Virus record (IMG/VR): IMGVR_UViG_3300035698_008439
Coordinates: 1 to 27,646 of that record
Reading direction: 5' to 3' (one strand)
Length of the DNA: 27,646 bases
DNA from: a virus
Part shown: in pieces, positions 14,967 through 22,017 of the stretch
How positions within the stretch are numbered: the stretch's first letter is position 1
Layout: each line of letters opens with the position of its first letter
Position numbers and translations under genes: made by a program
The notes under the pieces: model-generated
Seen by the model: only the letters and a program-made list of their open reading frames with translations
What the model was told of the DNA's origin: nothing
The model's database searches: none

Positions 14967-15595
14967 TATATTTTTACCCTTCTACCGTTTATAGTTGGAT
15001 ATCCACCATGTAGTCCAGGAACGTGAACACAAACATCTTCCGTTTCTTTGGTTTCAATATCAATTTGCCCATGATTTATAATGGTAATACCCGAGTTATT
15101 ATTTGTATATTTTTCTAATTCATCTTTGTTCTCTTCTTGAGTTTTTATCAGTTCATCAAGACGTGATTGCTCAACATTTGTATACAAATCAAGTTCATAT
15201 TCTTCTCTCTCTTTTTTTGTTGCATATTCACCAACCAGAAAATACTGTACCGCCTTTACCATTAATTTGCCTTCTTTTGTTTTATGTTGTCGGATTACCG
15301 GATATGTCCCAAAAAATAATGCTTTTAGCTTTTCCTTTCCTCCAAATAACTTTTCAATATATTCTGCAATAATAATTGAGTGTGCCAAAAGAGAATTAAT
15401 TTGTGGTGATATATTTGTTAGCAATGCTTCTTCAATTTCTTCCATCACTTTTTTATTAATTACCTTATAGTGTCGATAAAGGCTTCCCTCATTTACCAGA
15501 TTAGCTTTTACCTTATCAATATTTCCATTACCAAGTTCTAATATGAACCCAAATTTTACATAATCTGTTCTCTTGAATAATTCAAAATTCTCCAT
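14966..15595 (-). CDS. Hypothetical head-module protein (209 aa)
   Basis: Not recognised. The start at 15595 is preferred because GGGAG lies just before it; the frame runs further up to 15619 without a site. The protein has a helical middle (KVMEEIEEALLTNISPQINS, EYIEKLFGGKEKLKALFFGT), a charged helix (SRLDELIKTQEENKDELEKY), then an Asn/Gly-rich turn and a C-terminal stretch VPGLHGGYPTINGRRVKI. It lies between the portal and MuF genes, so a portal-linked or internal head role is possible. Base composition is somewhat more AT-rich than in terminase or portal genes, so a later insertion is conceivable. Confidence 0.72.
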   Translation of the reverse strand: MENFELFKRTDYVKFGFILELGNGNIDKVKANLVNEGSLYRHYKVINKKVMEEIEEALLTNISPQINSLLAHSIIIAEYIEKLFGGKEKLKALFFGTYPVIRQHKTKEGKLMVKAVQYFLVGEYATKKEREEYELDLYTNVEQSRLDELIKTQEENKDELEKYTNNNSGITIINHGQIDIETKETEDVCVHVPGLHGGYPTINGRRVKI

Positions 15596-15596
15596 C

Positions 15597-15734
15597 TTAC
15601 TCTCCCTTGTTTTTTTCATTTGAGACTTGCTTCTTAATAATATTTTTAACTACTTCACCTTTCTTACAGTACCAGGATAGATTCTTTTTTTGAATCATAT
15701 CTTCACCACAAATCGGACATTTATGATTACTCAT
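15597..15734 (-). CDS. Zinc-ribbon mini-protein (45 aa)
   Basis: ATG at 15734 overlaps the end of the portal gene by eight bases; the stop TAA is just before the next gene's ATG (TAAG-ATG). The protein starts MSNHKCPICGEDMIQKKN and has WYCKKGEVVKN: Cys6-x2-Cys9 and Cys23, three of the four ligands expected of a rubredoxin-like ribbon, the fourth missing or supplied elsewhere. Role unknown. The tight fit between two genes and the knuckle C-P-I-C-G support a real gene. Confidence 0.65.
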   Translation of the reverse strand: MSNHKCPICGEDMIQKKNLSWYCKKGEVVKNIIKKQVSNEKNKGE

Positions 15735-17187
15735 CGTCATGATTATGATCCTCTTCCTCAGGCATTGCCATCTCCATTTCCTCTTGAGTCTCTCTGATTA
15801 TTTGTTTAGATTCCTCTTCATAGTCATTACCAAGTAGAGTAGATGCTTTTCTTTTACTTATTAATTTGTTCCCATTCTGGAGTATCAATGCCTTGGTATC
15901 CTTATCAATATCACGATGGATGAGAACTGGAAACTCGATTGAACATTTACCAGTTACCAGTGTCAATTCCTCTTTCACAATAACTTCTTTTTTGATAGAA
16001 TCATAGTCCTCGGTTTTCTTCATATATTTATCGGGAAGAGTTCCATTCTTAACTCCCTCCATAATCACTCGTTTATATAGTTCTTTAAATTCATGACTAA
16101 AGAAATCTTGCCAAGCTTCGAATGTTCTTACTGCAGGAGATTCTGAAACCATTGTACTTGAATAATTTGCATTACTCGCATCTCCCGTTACCATATATTC
16201 TGCAAGATTAGTTCCGGCAACGATCATCAAGAGGATTGCTCTTCCATCATGTTGAGTATCTGCGGCACTGAGATTAAGACTTGCAAACTTATAATCCATT
16301 CCTTTGGATCCGATAATTGAACCAGATTTCGGCATCTTTTTATTATATCCATCAGATCCTCCCGATGTAGATTTCTTTGTAGTATCAGTAAATTGATCCT
16401 TGAAGGTAGTCGGCGTTCCAGAACCAGTTGGAGTTGCTATCAGATTAAAGATAGATCTGATTTTATTCAGATTCTTTCTATCATTCAACCAATCAGTATA
16501 ATCGAGTATATATTTAATAATCCCGATGAGGAAGGATAAGCCTCTCTTAACATCGGAGTCTACCATTATCTTGGTATGAATCATTTTATCTGCGGGAATC
16601 ACCTCAGTCTGTTTTTCTCCCGCCTTATTAAAATATTCTCTATGATAGTTGATTACCTCTTCAATATCATTATCACTCGTTTCGATTCCATGAGTTATTT
16701 CAGTATTATCAGATGTGATCTGACTTGGACGATAGAATCTGGTAATTGGAGGATCATTCTCTTTTACTCCGTCAAATAATCTGAGGAATGTTTCCCCTTC
16801 AATAAAGTCCTTTCTTACCCATTCCTTAACTCTGAGATCCATCTTGTTAGATTCCCAGAAGTTATCCCAATATTCCTTAATCTTTTCATCATCCGCATCT
16901 GGTATGATCTTGAAACTCCTTCCTATGATAAAATTGATTAATGTATTGATCACTCCTCTCGCTATGGGAGAAGTATAATAAAGGGCTTGTGCTCTCTTTC
17001 TAAGTCCTTGCATCTGGACATCACTATATTCGACATCGGGATCAAGTCCGAGAGTATACCATTCTCCTTCATCAGGATCTTTAGCAAACTCTGGCATAGA
17101 TTCGAGAACTTTCATTTGCATCTTGAGTCCTTTATTCTTTAGTGCCAACTCAAGACTTTTATTCCTTATCCCATCAAATAAACTCAT
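15727..17187 (-). CDS. Portal protein (486 aa)
   Basis: Following the large terminase by an ATGA overlap, this protein has the layout of a siphovirus portal: RAQALYYTSPIARGVINTLI and FIIGRSFKIIPDADD near the N-terminus, WVRKDFIEGETFLRLFDGV and FYRPSQI in the stem/wing region, a central helix near KYILDYTDWLNDRKN, and the late AEYMVTGDASNANYSSTMVS segment. Twelve copies would form the ring through which DNA enters. The C-terminus is acidic with His (EEEDHNHDDE), unlike the usual basic clip end, probably disordered. Size is typical. Confidence 0.92.
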   Translation of the reverse strand: MSLFDGIRNKSLELALKNKGLKMQMKVLESMPEFAKDPDEGEWYTLGLDPDVEYSDVQMQGLRKRAQALYYTSPIARGVINTLINFIIGRSFKIIPDADDEKIKEYWDNFWESNKMDLRVKEWVRKDFIEGETFLRLFDGVKENDPPITRFYRPSQITSDNTEITHGIETSDNDIEEVINYHREYFNKAGEKQTEVIPADKMIHTKIMVDSDVKRGLSFLIGIIKYILDYTDWLNDRKNLNKIRSIFNLIATPTGSGTPTTFKDQFTDTTKKSTSGGSDGYNKKMPKSGSIIGSKGMDYKFASLNLSAADTQHDGRAILLMIVAGTNLAEYMVTGDASNANYSSTMVSESPAVRTFEAWQDFFSHEFKELYKRVIMEGVKNGTLPDKYMKKTEDYDSIKKEVIVKEELTLVTGKCSIEFPVLIHRDIDKDTKALILQNGNKLISKRKASTLLGNDYEEESKQIIRETQEEMEMAMPEEEDHNHDDE

Positions 17188-18698
17188 ATCTCATAGTCTC
17201 CTATTACTTCAGGCATATTATCTCCGGCGGTTACTGGATAGAACGATAATGCTAAGGCATCTGACTTATCGGGAGATCTTCCAATTGCCTTCTTGATCAG
17301 TTTCTTTTTCTCAATTTGAATTTTACCAGTTGAAGTTACATCCCAATGGATCTCAGTTAGTTCTTGTGCAAGTTCATCATCAGGTGGGAGCATCAGATTG
17401 AATCCAAATGCAGGATCAAGAGCATCCCTGATTGCCCAGCATAGATAAGCTCTCATATTAGCGAACCCATGTTCTCCGGATAGATCTGAAAGTCCTTCGG
17501 CTGAATAAGATGCTTTACCTCCAATGATATTTGGTACTTCATCTTCAATCATTCTTGAATAAATTGCTGCACCTTCTCCAATTGTATCGATTGCTCCTCC
17601 ATAGATATTCTTGAGGATATTTTTAACTCGACCAGCAATCCTCATGTGAATCAAATGATCTTTCTTGATATTGAATGTTTCAATCTCTTTGACTACATTA
17701 TACATACGATGAACACAGATTGTATTGTCTCGTCCCATTCCCGCAACATCAACTCCAATGAAAGTAGGATGTGATTCTAGTTTAACTGATTCATTCCATT
17801 TTAACCATCTCTCATTTGCTTGTTCAATCCATATATAAGGAACTAAAACATTCTCAGATTCTCTTGGGAATTCAGCAAGTACTTTAACAAGGAATAGATC
17901 TGAGGGTCGATAACATTTATCTTCCCAGAAGAAATCATGCATAGTTTTATCATATTCATCGGCATCGATTGGAACTGACCATCCAGCTTTTCCGATCTTT
18001 TCATTGAGCCATTCATAATCAACTTGTCCTGGAATTAATATCTTCTTAGCTCTAACATTAACAGCATTGAATGAATTCAACTTAAATCTTTGATATGCGG
18101 GATCTCTTGTTGATCTGAATGCCTCTCCGATTGTTCTTATCGGATTGAAGATCAATAATAGTTTTGAATCACCTTGAAGTATTCCTTCTATTGCATCACA
18201 AGTCTCTTTAACGAGTCCTGAGGCTTCGGTAGCGATAACCATTATATATTCAGAGTGATAACCTGACCACGCTTCCATATTCTTATCTTCCGCCTTGAAT
18301 CCAAGAAGATAATGTTCTTCAGTTCCGGGAACCTTGATCCTTTGAGTTTGTAATTCTCCTCCAATTGGGACTTTAGAATTACGATACATCTTTGAGATTT
18401 CAGCCATCATGATATTAAATACTTGTCTTCCCGTTGGAGCAGTTAGAATTGTTTTCGATTTATATCTTAAAACGAAGTTACAAAGACCGGCAGCGGCAGC
18501 AAGATAATCTTTTCCTCTTGCGTTACCTGAACGAACTGAGATCCTCCTATTATGTTGAATAGATCTGAGTATCTCCCTTTGTTTGAAATCGAGCCTGATA
18601 CCTAATCCTTCTTTACAGAATAAATTCCATCCGTCAGGATGATTCTGCCATCTTTCGATCACATCAAAATCAGTTCTAAGTTTCATTACTGGGATCAT
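17184..18698 (-). CDS. terL: Terminase large subunit (504 aa)
   Basis: The ATPase half has RSGNARGKDYLAAAAG (Walker A-type loop, residues 56-71, K63), YIMVIATEASGL (Walker B region, catalytic Glu158) and LLLIFNP (coupling motif). The nuclease half is RNase H-like: FIGVDVAGMGRDNT (D317, D324), GAIDTIGEG (D371) and KSDALALSF (D480). It packages DNA through the portal and cuts the concatemer. In Walker B the usual Asp before Glu is Thr157 (IATEA instead of IADEA), which is unusual. A GAGGA site lies before ATG 18698; the start overlaps terS by 23 bases. Confidence 0.95.
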   Translation of the reverse strand: MIPVMKLRTDFDVIERWQNHPDGWNLFCKEGLGIRLDFKQREILRSIQHNRRISVRSGNARGKDYLAAAAGLCNFVLRYKSKTILTAPTGRQVFNIMMAEISKMYRNSKVPIGGELQTQRIKVPGTEEHYLLGFKAEDKNMEAWSGYHSEYIMVIATEASGLVKETCDAIEGILQGDSKLLLIFNPIRTIGEAFRSTRDPAYQRFKLNSFNAVNVRAKKILIPGQVDYEWLNEKIGKAGWSVPIDADEYDKTMHDFFWEDKCYRPSDLFLVKVLAEFPRESENVLVPYIWIEQANERWLKWNESVKLESHPTFIGVDVAGMGRDNTICVHRMYNVVKEIETFNIKKDHLIHMRIAGRVKNILKNIYGGAIDTIGEGAAIYSRMIEDEVPNIIGGKASYSAEGLSDLSGEHGFANMRAYLCWAIRDALDPAFGFNLMLPPDDELAQELTEIHWDVTSTGKIQIEKKKLIKKAIGRSPDKSDALALSFYPVTAGDNMPEVIGDYEI

Positions 18699-19299
18699 TC
18701 GATTCCTCTTTTCTTTTTACCAGATCAAGGAGTGATGTGAATCCTCCGAGATCTAATCCATCAGAATACATATTGTAATATTTGGCTAACATCTCATCTG
18801 CCTTCAATCTACTTGGGAACTTAACTTTGATTGTATCAGAAGGGAGTATCATGGGATTACCAAGATCATCTACTATCATGGATCCATTCTTTTGTTCCAC
18901 CTCGATTGATTCCATGAGGCAGGTAATATCGTCAGGCATATCATTAATATTCTTTATCTGTCCATTCTCATCATGTAAGTCTTTCATGTTAAAAGTTGCA
19001 GCTTTATTTAATCTATTGAGTATCTTTAAAATTTCAATACTGTTCTTATGAATGAGTAATTTAGCGATTGCCTCAATTTTATCCTCAACAGAATGATACA
19101 TCATAAAGCCTTGTGTACCTATTGAGCTACCCTTCAATTTCGAACAATCTCTTGATCTACTGTATGCTCCTTTCATTGAGAAGTCTTTGAGATATTCCAG
19201 GATAAACATTTGTTCCCTCATCTTCAATCCATCGAGTATATCAAATATTTCTTTTTGCAATGATTTCAACTCTTCCTTGAAGACTTTTTCCTCAATCAC
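18676..19299 (-). CDS. terS: Terminase small subunit (207 aa)
   Basis: Start is GTG at 19299, with GAGGAG five bases before it. The N-terminal part is helical with MREQMFILEYLKDFSMKGAY, the pattern of small terminase helix-turn-helix domains (x-x-F-x-x-E-Y-L/V-x-D-x-x-x-x-x-A-Y), followed by a weakly conserved DNA-binding region. The middle holds DITCLMESIEVEQKNG and IKVKFPSRLKADEMLAKYYN, typical of the oligomerisation part in terminase_2-type proteins. It recognises the packaging site, brings TerL to it, and is the first gene of the leftward unit, 30 bases from the predicted promoter. Confidence 0.9.
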   Translation of the reverse strand: MIEEKVFKEELKSLQKEIFDILDGLKMREQMFILEYLKDFSMKGAYSRSRDCSKLKGSSIGTQGFMMYHSVEDKIEAIAKLLIHKNSIEILKILNRLNKAATFNMKDLHDENGQIKNINDMPDDITCLMESIEVEQKNGSMIVDDLGNPMILPSDTIKVKFPSRLKADEMLAKYYNMYSDGLDLGGFTSLLDLVKRKEESNDPSNET

Positions 19300-19326
19300 A
19301 ATTACTCCTCTTTTATTCCTGAAGAC

Positions 19327-19355
19327 AATTTAATAAATTATGTCTATAACGTCAA
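19327..19355 (-). promoter_or_regulatory. Predicted sigma70-type promoter of the terminase/late unit
   Basis: On the minus strand TTGACG (19355-19350) is separated by 17 bases from TAAATT (19332-19327), five of six and four of six consensus matches. The start of transcription would fall near 19320, leaving a leader of about 20 bases before the terS GTG. A second TTGAC copy lies just upstream (19361-19357), so an alternative -35 or an operator half-site is possible. Confidence 0.5.
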
Positions 19356-19373
19356 AGTCAAACATTTTTGACA
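19350..19373. promoter_or_regulatory. Operator-like inverted repeat between divergent -35 elements
   Basis: GTCAAA (19351-19356) is repeated directly at 19357-19362, and the second copy forms a perfect inverted repeat with TTTGAC (19367-19372) across four bases. The inverted repeat overlaps the -35 regions of the leftward terS promoter and of a candidate rightward promoter (TTGACA at 19368, TAAATC at 19392, 18-base spacer). A dimeric regulator binding here could switch between early and late units. Confidence 0.4.
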
Positions 19374-19492
19374 GTCCGTTTTCGTTTCCTCTAAATCTTT
19401 AAAAAGAATAAAATGGAGATTTTTCTTTTTATACTTTTTTCTTTAATATATAAGAAGATATAGTTACTTAGATGTAAATGTAGATGTATATA

Positions 19493-19734
19493 GGGGTAAA
19501 GCAATGTATGAGTGGTTGTCAGTCTTTCTTGCTTCTATAACTCTTTATTATAATGTTCTTTGAGTGTCAAGCCTAGGGCTTAGATAGAATTTTTGACCTG
19601 TATTAGGTCTGGGGTTCAATATATTGATACTAAATAGTTTATAAACATTATTGGGATTGTTTATTTCAAGGGGTAGAATAATGTATTGACAAAATATCTA
19701 TTAATATTTAGTTTGTTTTTGTGAGTTGAGGGGT
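19493..19734 (+). repeat. Four GGGGT[A/T] elements at 118/59/60-base spacing
   Basis: GGGGT occurs at 19493, 19611, 19670 and 19730, all on the plus strand, in otherwise G-poor DNA; the steps are 118 (2x59), 59 and 60 bases. The first and third copies match further (GGGGTA then AATGTAT at the same offset: 14 of 20 positions). The second shares an ATTGA-AC-AAATA block with the third. They may be binding sites for terminase, a replication initiator or a regulator. Confidence 0.55.
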
Positions 19735-19744
19735 AGGAGTTTAT

Positions 19745-19785
19745 TCCAGTATTCTCTTGCTCTTTGGCTTGCAAAAAATACTGGA
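19745..19785 (+). promoter_or_regulatory. Hairpin sequestering the HNH gene ribosome binding site
   Basis: TCCAGTATT (19745-19753) pairs perfectly with AATACTGGA (19777-19785). The right arm takes in the first three bases of the GGAGG ribosome binding site (19783-19787) of the HNH gene, whose ATG is at 19793. The 23-base loop holds a small inner TTGC/GCAA pairing. Translation of the endonuclease would be low unless the hairpin is opened or the transcript starts inside it. Confidence 0.6.
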
Positions 19786-19792
19786 GGTTATT

Positions 19793-20446
19793 ATGAAAAG
19801 ACAAATGATAAGACGTACTGAAAAACGATACCAGAGACAGCCAAAAAAGATAGTCTATAGAAGATACCTTGATGAAATATGGAAACCAATAAAAGGCTTT
19901 GAAAAACTATATTCTATATCTAATTTTGGAAGGTTAAAGTCACTTGAAAGATCTGGTATTACTATTAATGGTATTAGACATTATCGGAAAGAAATTATTA
20001 AGAAGTTATTCGTTGGTACTCAGGGTTACTATAAATGTACACTATATAAAGATTCCAAGTATTCTACTGTTAAAATACATATACTTGTATGGGATCATTT
20101 CGGAGATAGTCCTCGTAATGGACATGAATTACATGTAGATCATATTGATGAAAATAAACTAAATAACCATATTGATAATTTGCAGTTACTTACACCAAGA
20201 GAAAATACATCTAAATATTATGGAACTAAGAAACACACTAGTAAATACACCGGAGTTTGTTTAAAAAAAGGTATCAATAAGTTTAGTTCCAGTATATCAG
20301 TAAAGGGTAAAAAAAAACACTTAGGATATTTCAAATCTGAATACAGAGCACATTTGGCATATCATAAAGCTATTAAGAAATATGATATAGATAACTCTGA
20401 AAATATACCTACCATCAAATCAAAACCAGATGATGAAATGTTATGA
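19793..20446 (+). CDS. HNH homing-type endonuclease with NUMOD4 and AP2 domains (217 aa)
   Basis: Domains in order: NUMOD4 (residues ~28-52, EIWKPIKGFEKLYSISNFGR), HNH nuclease (~111-140, HELHVDHIDENKLNNHIDNL with H117, N121, H126 and N129 as the likely core), and an AP2 DNA-binding domain (~150-193, SKYTGVCLKKG, HLGYFKSEYRAHLAYHKAI). This order is typical of free-standing phage homing endonucleases that nick a specific target and spread their own gene. The ATG at 19793 with GGAGG is chosen over an upstream TTG at 19757. It is the first rightward gene, facing away from terS; some HNH proteins near terminases help cos cleavage, but the NUMOD4/AP2 make-up favours the selfish role. Confidence 0.93.
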   Translation: MKRQMIRRTEKRYQRQPKKIVYRRYLDEIWKPIKGFEKLYSISNFGRLKSLERSGITINGIRHYRKEIIKKLFVGTQGYYKCTLYKDSKYSTVKIHILVWDHFGDSPRNGHELHVDHIDENKLNNHIDNLQLLTPRENTSKYYGTKKHTSKYTGVCLKKGINKFSSSISVKGKKKHLGYFKSEYRAHLAYHKAIKKYDIDNSENIPTIKSKPDDEML

Positions 20447-20531
20447 TTTATTTTATCCGATTTAACCAACTGAAATAATAAGGACTTATTGAAACCCATG
20501 AAAAAAAAGTTTATGAATAAAAAGGTTTATC

Positions 20532-20563
20532 TTGACATTATATCAAGTGTCAATTTCTTTTGA
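20532..20563. promoter_or_regulatory. TTGACA/TGTCAA inverted repeat before the small-gene operon
   Basis: TTGACA (20532-20537) and TGTCAA (20548-20553) form a perfect inverted repeat with a 10-base spacer; a third TTGAC follows at 20559-20563. The half-site is the same as in the divergent control region. TTGACA could serve as a -35 box, but no convincing -10 lies 16-18 bases downstream, so an operator or an activator-dependent promoter is more likely. Confidence 0.4.
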
Positions 20564-20596
20564 CCCAAGAGAGTGAAAGAAGAATAAAAGAAAGGA

Positions 20597-20640
20597 ATGA
20601 TGAATCAAATTAAATGGAGGGTCAGATGAATCAAATTAAA
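20597..20640 (+). repeat. Leader mini-ORF and duplicated start region
   Basis: GATGAATCAAATTAAA occurs at 20599-20614 and again at 20625-20640, 26 bases apart. The first copy opens a ten-codon reading frame (MMNQIKWRVR) whose TGA overlaps the ATG of the real gene at 20626. The intervening DNA carries GGAGGG, the ribosome binding site of the real gene. It looks like a short tandem duplication that made an upstream leader, possibly coupling translation. Confidence 0.5.
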
Positions 20641-20814
20641 AAGTATTTCAAAGGTCAACAAATCAAGTATGTCGAGAACATCAATTACTATCACAATTTC
20701 GGAGGAGAAGTTCACACTGCAACAATTACAGAATATAATGATTACTTTATCAAATTGAGTGACGGCAACACATTATATAATAGCCATCAAATCATTGCAA
20801 TTAGATTTTGCTAA
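20626..20814 (+). CDS. Small hypothetical protein (62 aa)
   Basis: Start ATG 20626 is five bases after GGAGGG; an in-frame ATG at 20614 lacks a site. The protein starts MNQIKKYFKGQQIKYVENI and holds EVHTATITEYNDYFIKLSDG, then SHQIIAIRFC. The beta-rich SH3-like pattern (K-G-Q-x-I-x-Y, then T-I-x-E-x-x-D-x-F-I-K-L-S-D-G) suggests a small barrel that might bind nucleic acid or protein, but no family can be named. Confidence 0.75.
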   Translation: MNQIKKYFKGQQIKYVENINYYHNFGGEVHTATITEYNDYFIKLSDGNTLYNSHQIIAIRFC

Positions 20815-20825
20815 GGAGGGTCAAG

Positions 20826-20930
20826 ATGAAAGATTATTGCTTTATTAGAGATTCATTTGGAACGGAGAAAACAATCAAACAAATTATCCTTGAAGATTTC
20901 AGTGATGCGGATAGAAGGAGTGTAATATGA
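20826..20930 (+). CDS. Small hypothetical protein (34 aa)
   Basis: AAGGAGGG lies five bases before the ATG at 20826, and the TGA overlaps the next ATG (ATGA). The product starts MKDYCFIRDSFGTEK and continues with an acidic helix IKQIILEDFSD. It is too short for family assignment; the strong site and overlap support translation. Confidence 0.55.
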   Translation: MKDYCFIRDSFGTEKTIKQIILEDFSDADRRSVI

Positions 20931-21253
20931 GCAAGAGAACAGATAACCTAAGTAATACCTATACTGACTTTAAACATTTATTTAACGGATTTTTTCATTC
21001 TGTCTTGTGGAAAATCTTAATAGACGAAGTACATAAAAATAAAGTAATTGCGTTTTATCCATGTATTGAGTCAGGATTCATTCGTCTTGGTATTATAATT
21101 GCTAATGAACCTGGATATATTGCAACACTAGCAACAATGGATATTCCATATAAAGAAGCATCTAAAGCCTGTGTCAATCTTAGTATAAGATTATTTAAAT
21201 ATGATGAAATTGCCTATGATAAAATAATATCTTCATCCATGTTTCATAAATAA
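20927..21253 (+). CDS. Hypothetical protein (108 aa)
   Basis: Not recognised. GGAG lies eight bases upstream. The protein has FKHLFNGFFHSVLWKILIDE near the start, then KVIAFYPCIESGFIRLGIII and YIATLATMDIPYKEASKACV, an alpha/beta sequence of moderate hydrophobicity without a clear membrane helix. It starts by ATGA overlap with the 34-codon gene and belongs to the rightward run of small genes. Confidence 0.75.
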   Translation: MSKRTDNLSNTYTDFKHLFNGFFHSVLWKILIDEVHKNKVIAFYPCIESGFIRLGIIIANEPGYIATLATMDIPYKEASKACVNLSIRLFKYDEIAYDKIISSSMFHK

Positions 21254-21269
21254 TTTCAGGAGGATAATT

Positions 21270-21449
21270 ATGAAAATCGAGATAGGCACTGAGATCAACA
21301 TAAACCAATTCAAGCAATTAGTCAGATCATTCTTTAGAGAGAATCCAGATAAAGGTAAGCATCATTTAACTACTCATGTAATGTTACATTCCAATCTTGA
21401 TTATGATGCATTTTGTATCTGGCGTAAATTAAATAGGAGTTTTAGATGA
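21270..21449 (+). CDS. Small hypothetical protein (59 aa)
   Basis: AGGAGG is seven bases before the ATG at 21270 and the TGA overlaps the next gene (ATGA). The product is a basic protein: MKIEIGTEININQFKQLVRS, then RENPDKGKHHLTTHVMLHSN and FCIWRKLNRSFR. No family is recognised. Strong site and coupled stop support a real gene. Confidence 0.65.
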   Translation: MKIEIGTEININQFKQLVRSFFRENPDKGKHHLTTHVMLHSNLDYDAFCIWRKLNRSFR

Positions 21450-21853
21450 GTGCGATTAAAAAGAACTGCTCTGCTTGCAATATTATTGCAAATTATCCAT
21501 CTAAATGTATGCTTGAATCTGGAGATGAAAACGTATACACGATGTATCATAAATTCTTATCCGTTGGCACTACTAGCATAGACAAAGAAGCGGCTCGTAA
21601 TTTTGCACATGATTATGCTAAACAAATACTTGAAATATGGGAAAAAGACAACAATAACTCAATAGCTAAAACCATAAACCTAGCATATCAATTTGATTAT
21701 ATTGATGATCATAAGATTGAGGTTGCAGTTTCAGCAAGTATCAATCATGAAGGTAAAACTCAAATAATAACAGTTGCCTCTAAAAAAGCAGCAAACGCAT
21801 TTTTGAATGATCTGAATAAAATTGCTAATAAGCATATAAGGAAATTAATATGA
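21446..21853 (+). CDS. Hypothetical protein with N-terminal cysteine cluster (135 aa)
   Basis: Not recognised. The N-terminus has CSACNIIANYPSKC (Cys8, Cys11, Cys21), which may bind metal. The rest is helical with ARNFAHDYAKQILEIWEK and a C-terminal KIEVAVSASINHEGKTQIIT segment, then a basic helix. Start overlaps the 59-residue gene and the end overlaps the next (ATGA both times), so all three are translated together. Confidence 0.75.
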   Translation: MSAIKKNCSACNIIANYPSKCMLESGDENVYTMYHKFLSVGTTSIDKEAARNFAHDYAKQILEIWEKDNNNSIAKTINLAYQFDYIDDHKIEVAVSASINHEGKTQIITVASKKAANAFLNDLNKIANKHIRKLI

Positions 21854-22017
21854 GTAAAACAAGAACCGCATCTCAAAAATCAAAGAATATGAAGAGAAGC
21901 AAGAGATTCAAAGAATCCGGAGGAGAAGGCAAAAGTAGTTATGCCATGAAAATCAAAGCTCAGAAGGGCGGAAGATTCTCAATGAGAAGTCCTTTTTATT
22001 TTAGCGGAGGAAAATAA
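21850..22017 (+). CDS. Small very basic protein (55 aa)
   Basis: The ATG at 21850 overlaps the stop of the gene before it (ATGA), and the TAA shares its last A with the next ATG. About a third of the residues are Lys or Arg (for example SKTRTASQKSKNMKRSKRFK), with Gly and Ser and nearly no acidic residues (GGRFSMRSPFYFSGGK at the end). This suggests a disordered nucleic-acid-binding or host-factor-binding protein. No family is recognised. Confidence 0.65.
   Translation: MSKTRTASQKSKNMKRSKRFKESGGEGKSSYAMKIKAQKGGRFSMRSPFYFSGGK

Larger units (their letters stand above)
19300..19792. other. Divergent intergenic control region
   Basis: No supported gene lies here. It separates the leftward late and rightward early units and is strongly AT-rich. 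It holds the terS promoter (19327-19355), a candidate rightward promoter (19368-19397), several GTCAA/TTGAC elements, four GGGGT[A/T] repeats, a TATAAT at 19549-19554, two weak hairpins (19569-19581 and 19595-19609) and the hairpin over the HNH ribosome binding site. Next to terS, it is the natural place for a packaging site as well, though none can be proved. Confidence 0.8.

Noticed and set aside
19569-19609. Two short inverted repeats (AAGCC/GGCTT and GACCT/AGGTC) as terminators
   Set aside because: Stems of only five pairs and no proper U-run after a GC-rich stem; too weak to call.
19601-19635. A tRNA-like GGTTCAAT stretch
   Set aside because: No acceptor, D or anticodon stems fit around it; a T-loop-like heptamer alone is not a tRNA.
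20500-20565. A 21-codon frame starting MKKKFMNKK
   Set aside because: No ribosome binding site and it runs through the TTGACA/TGTCAA inverted repeat, which looks regulatory.
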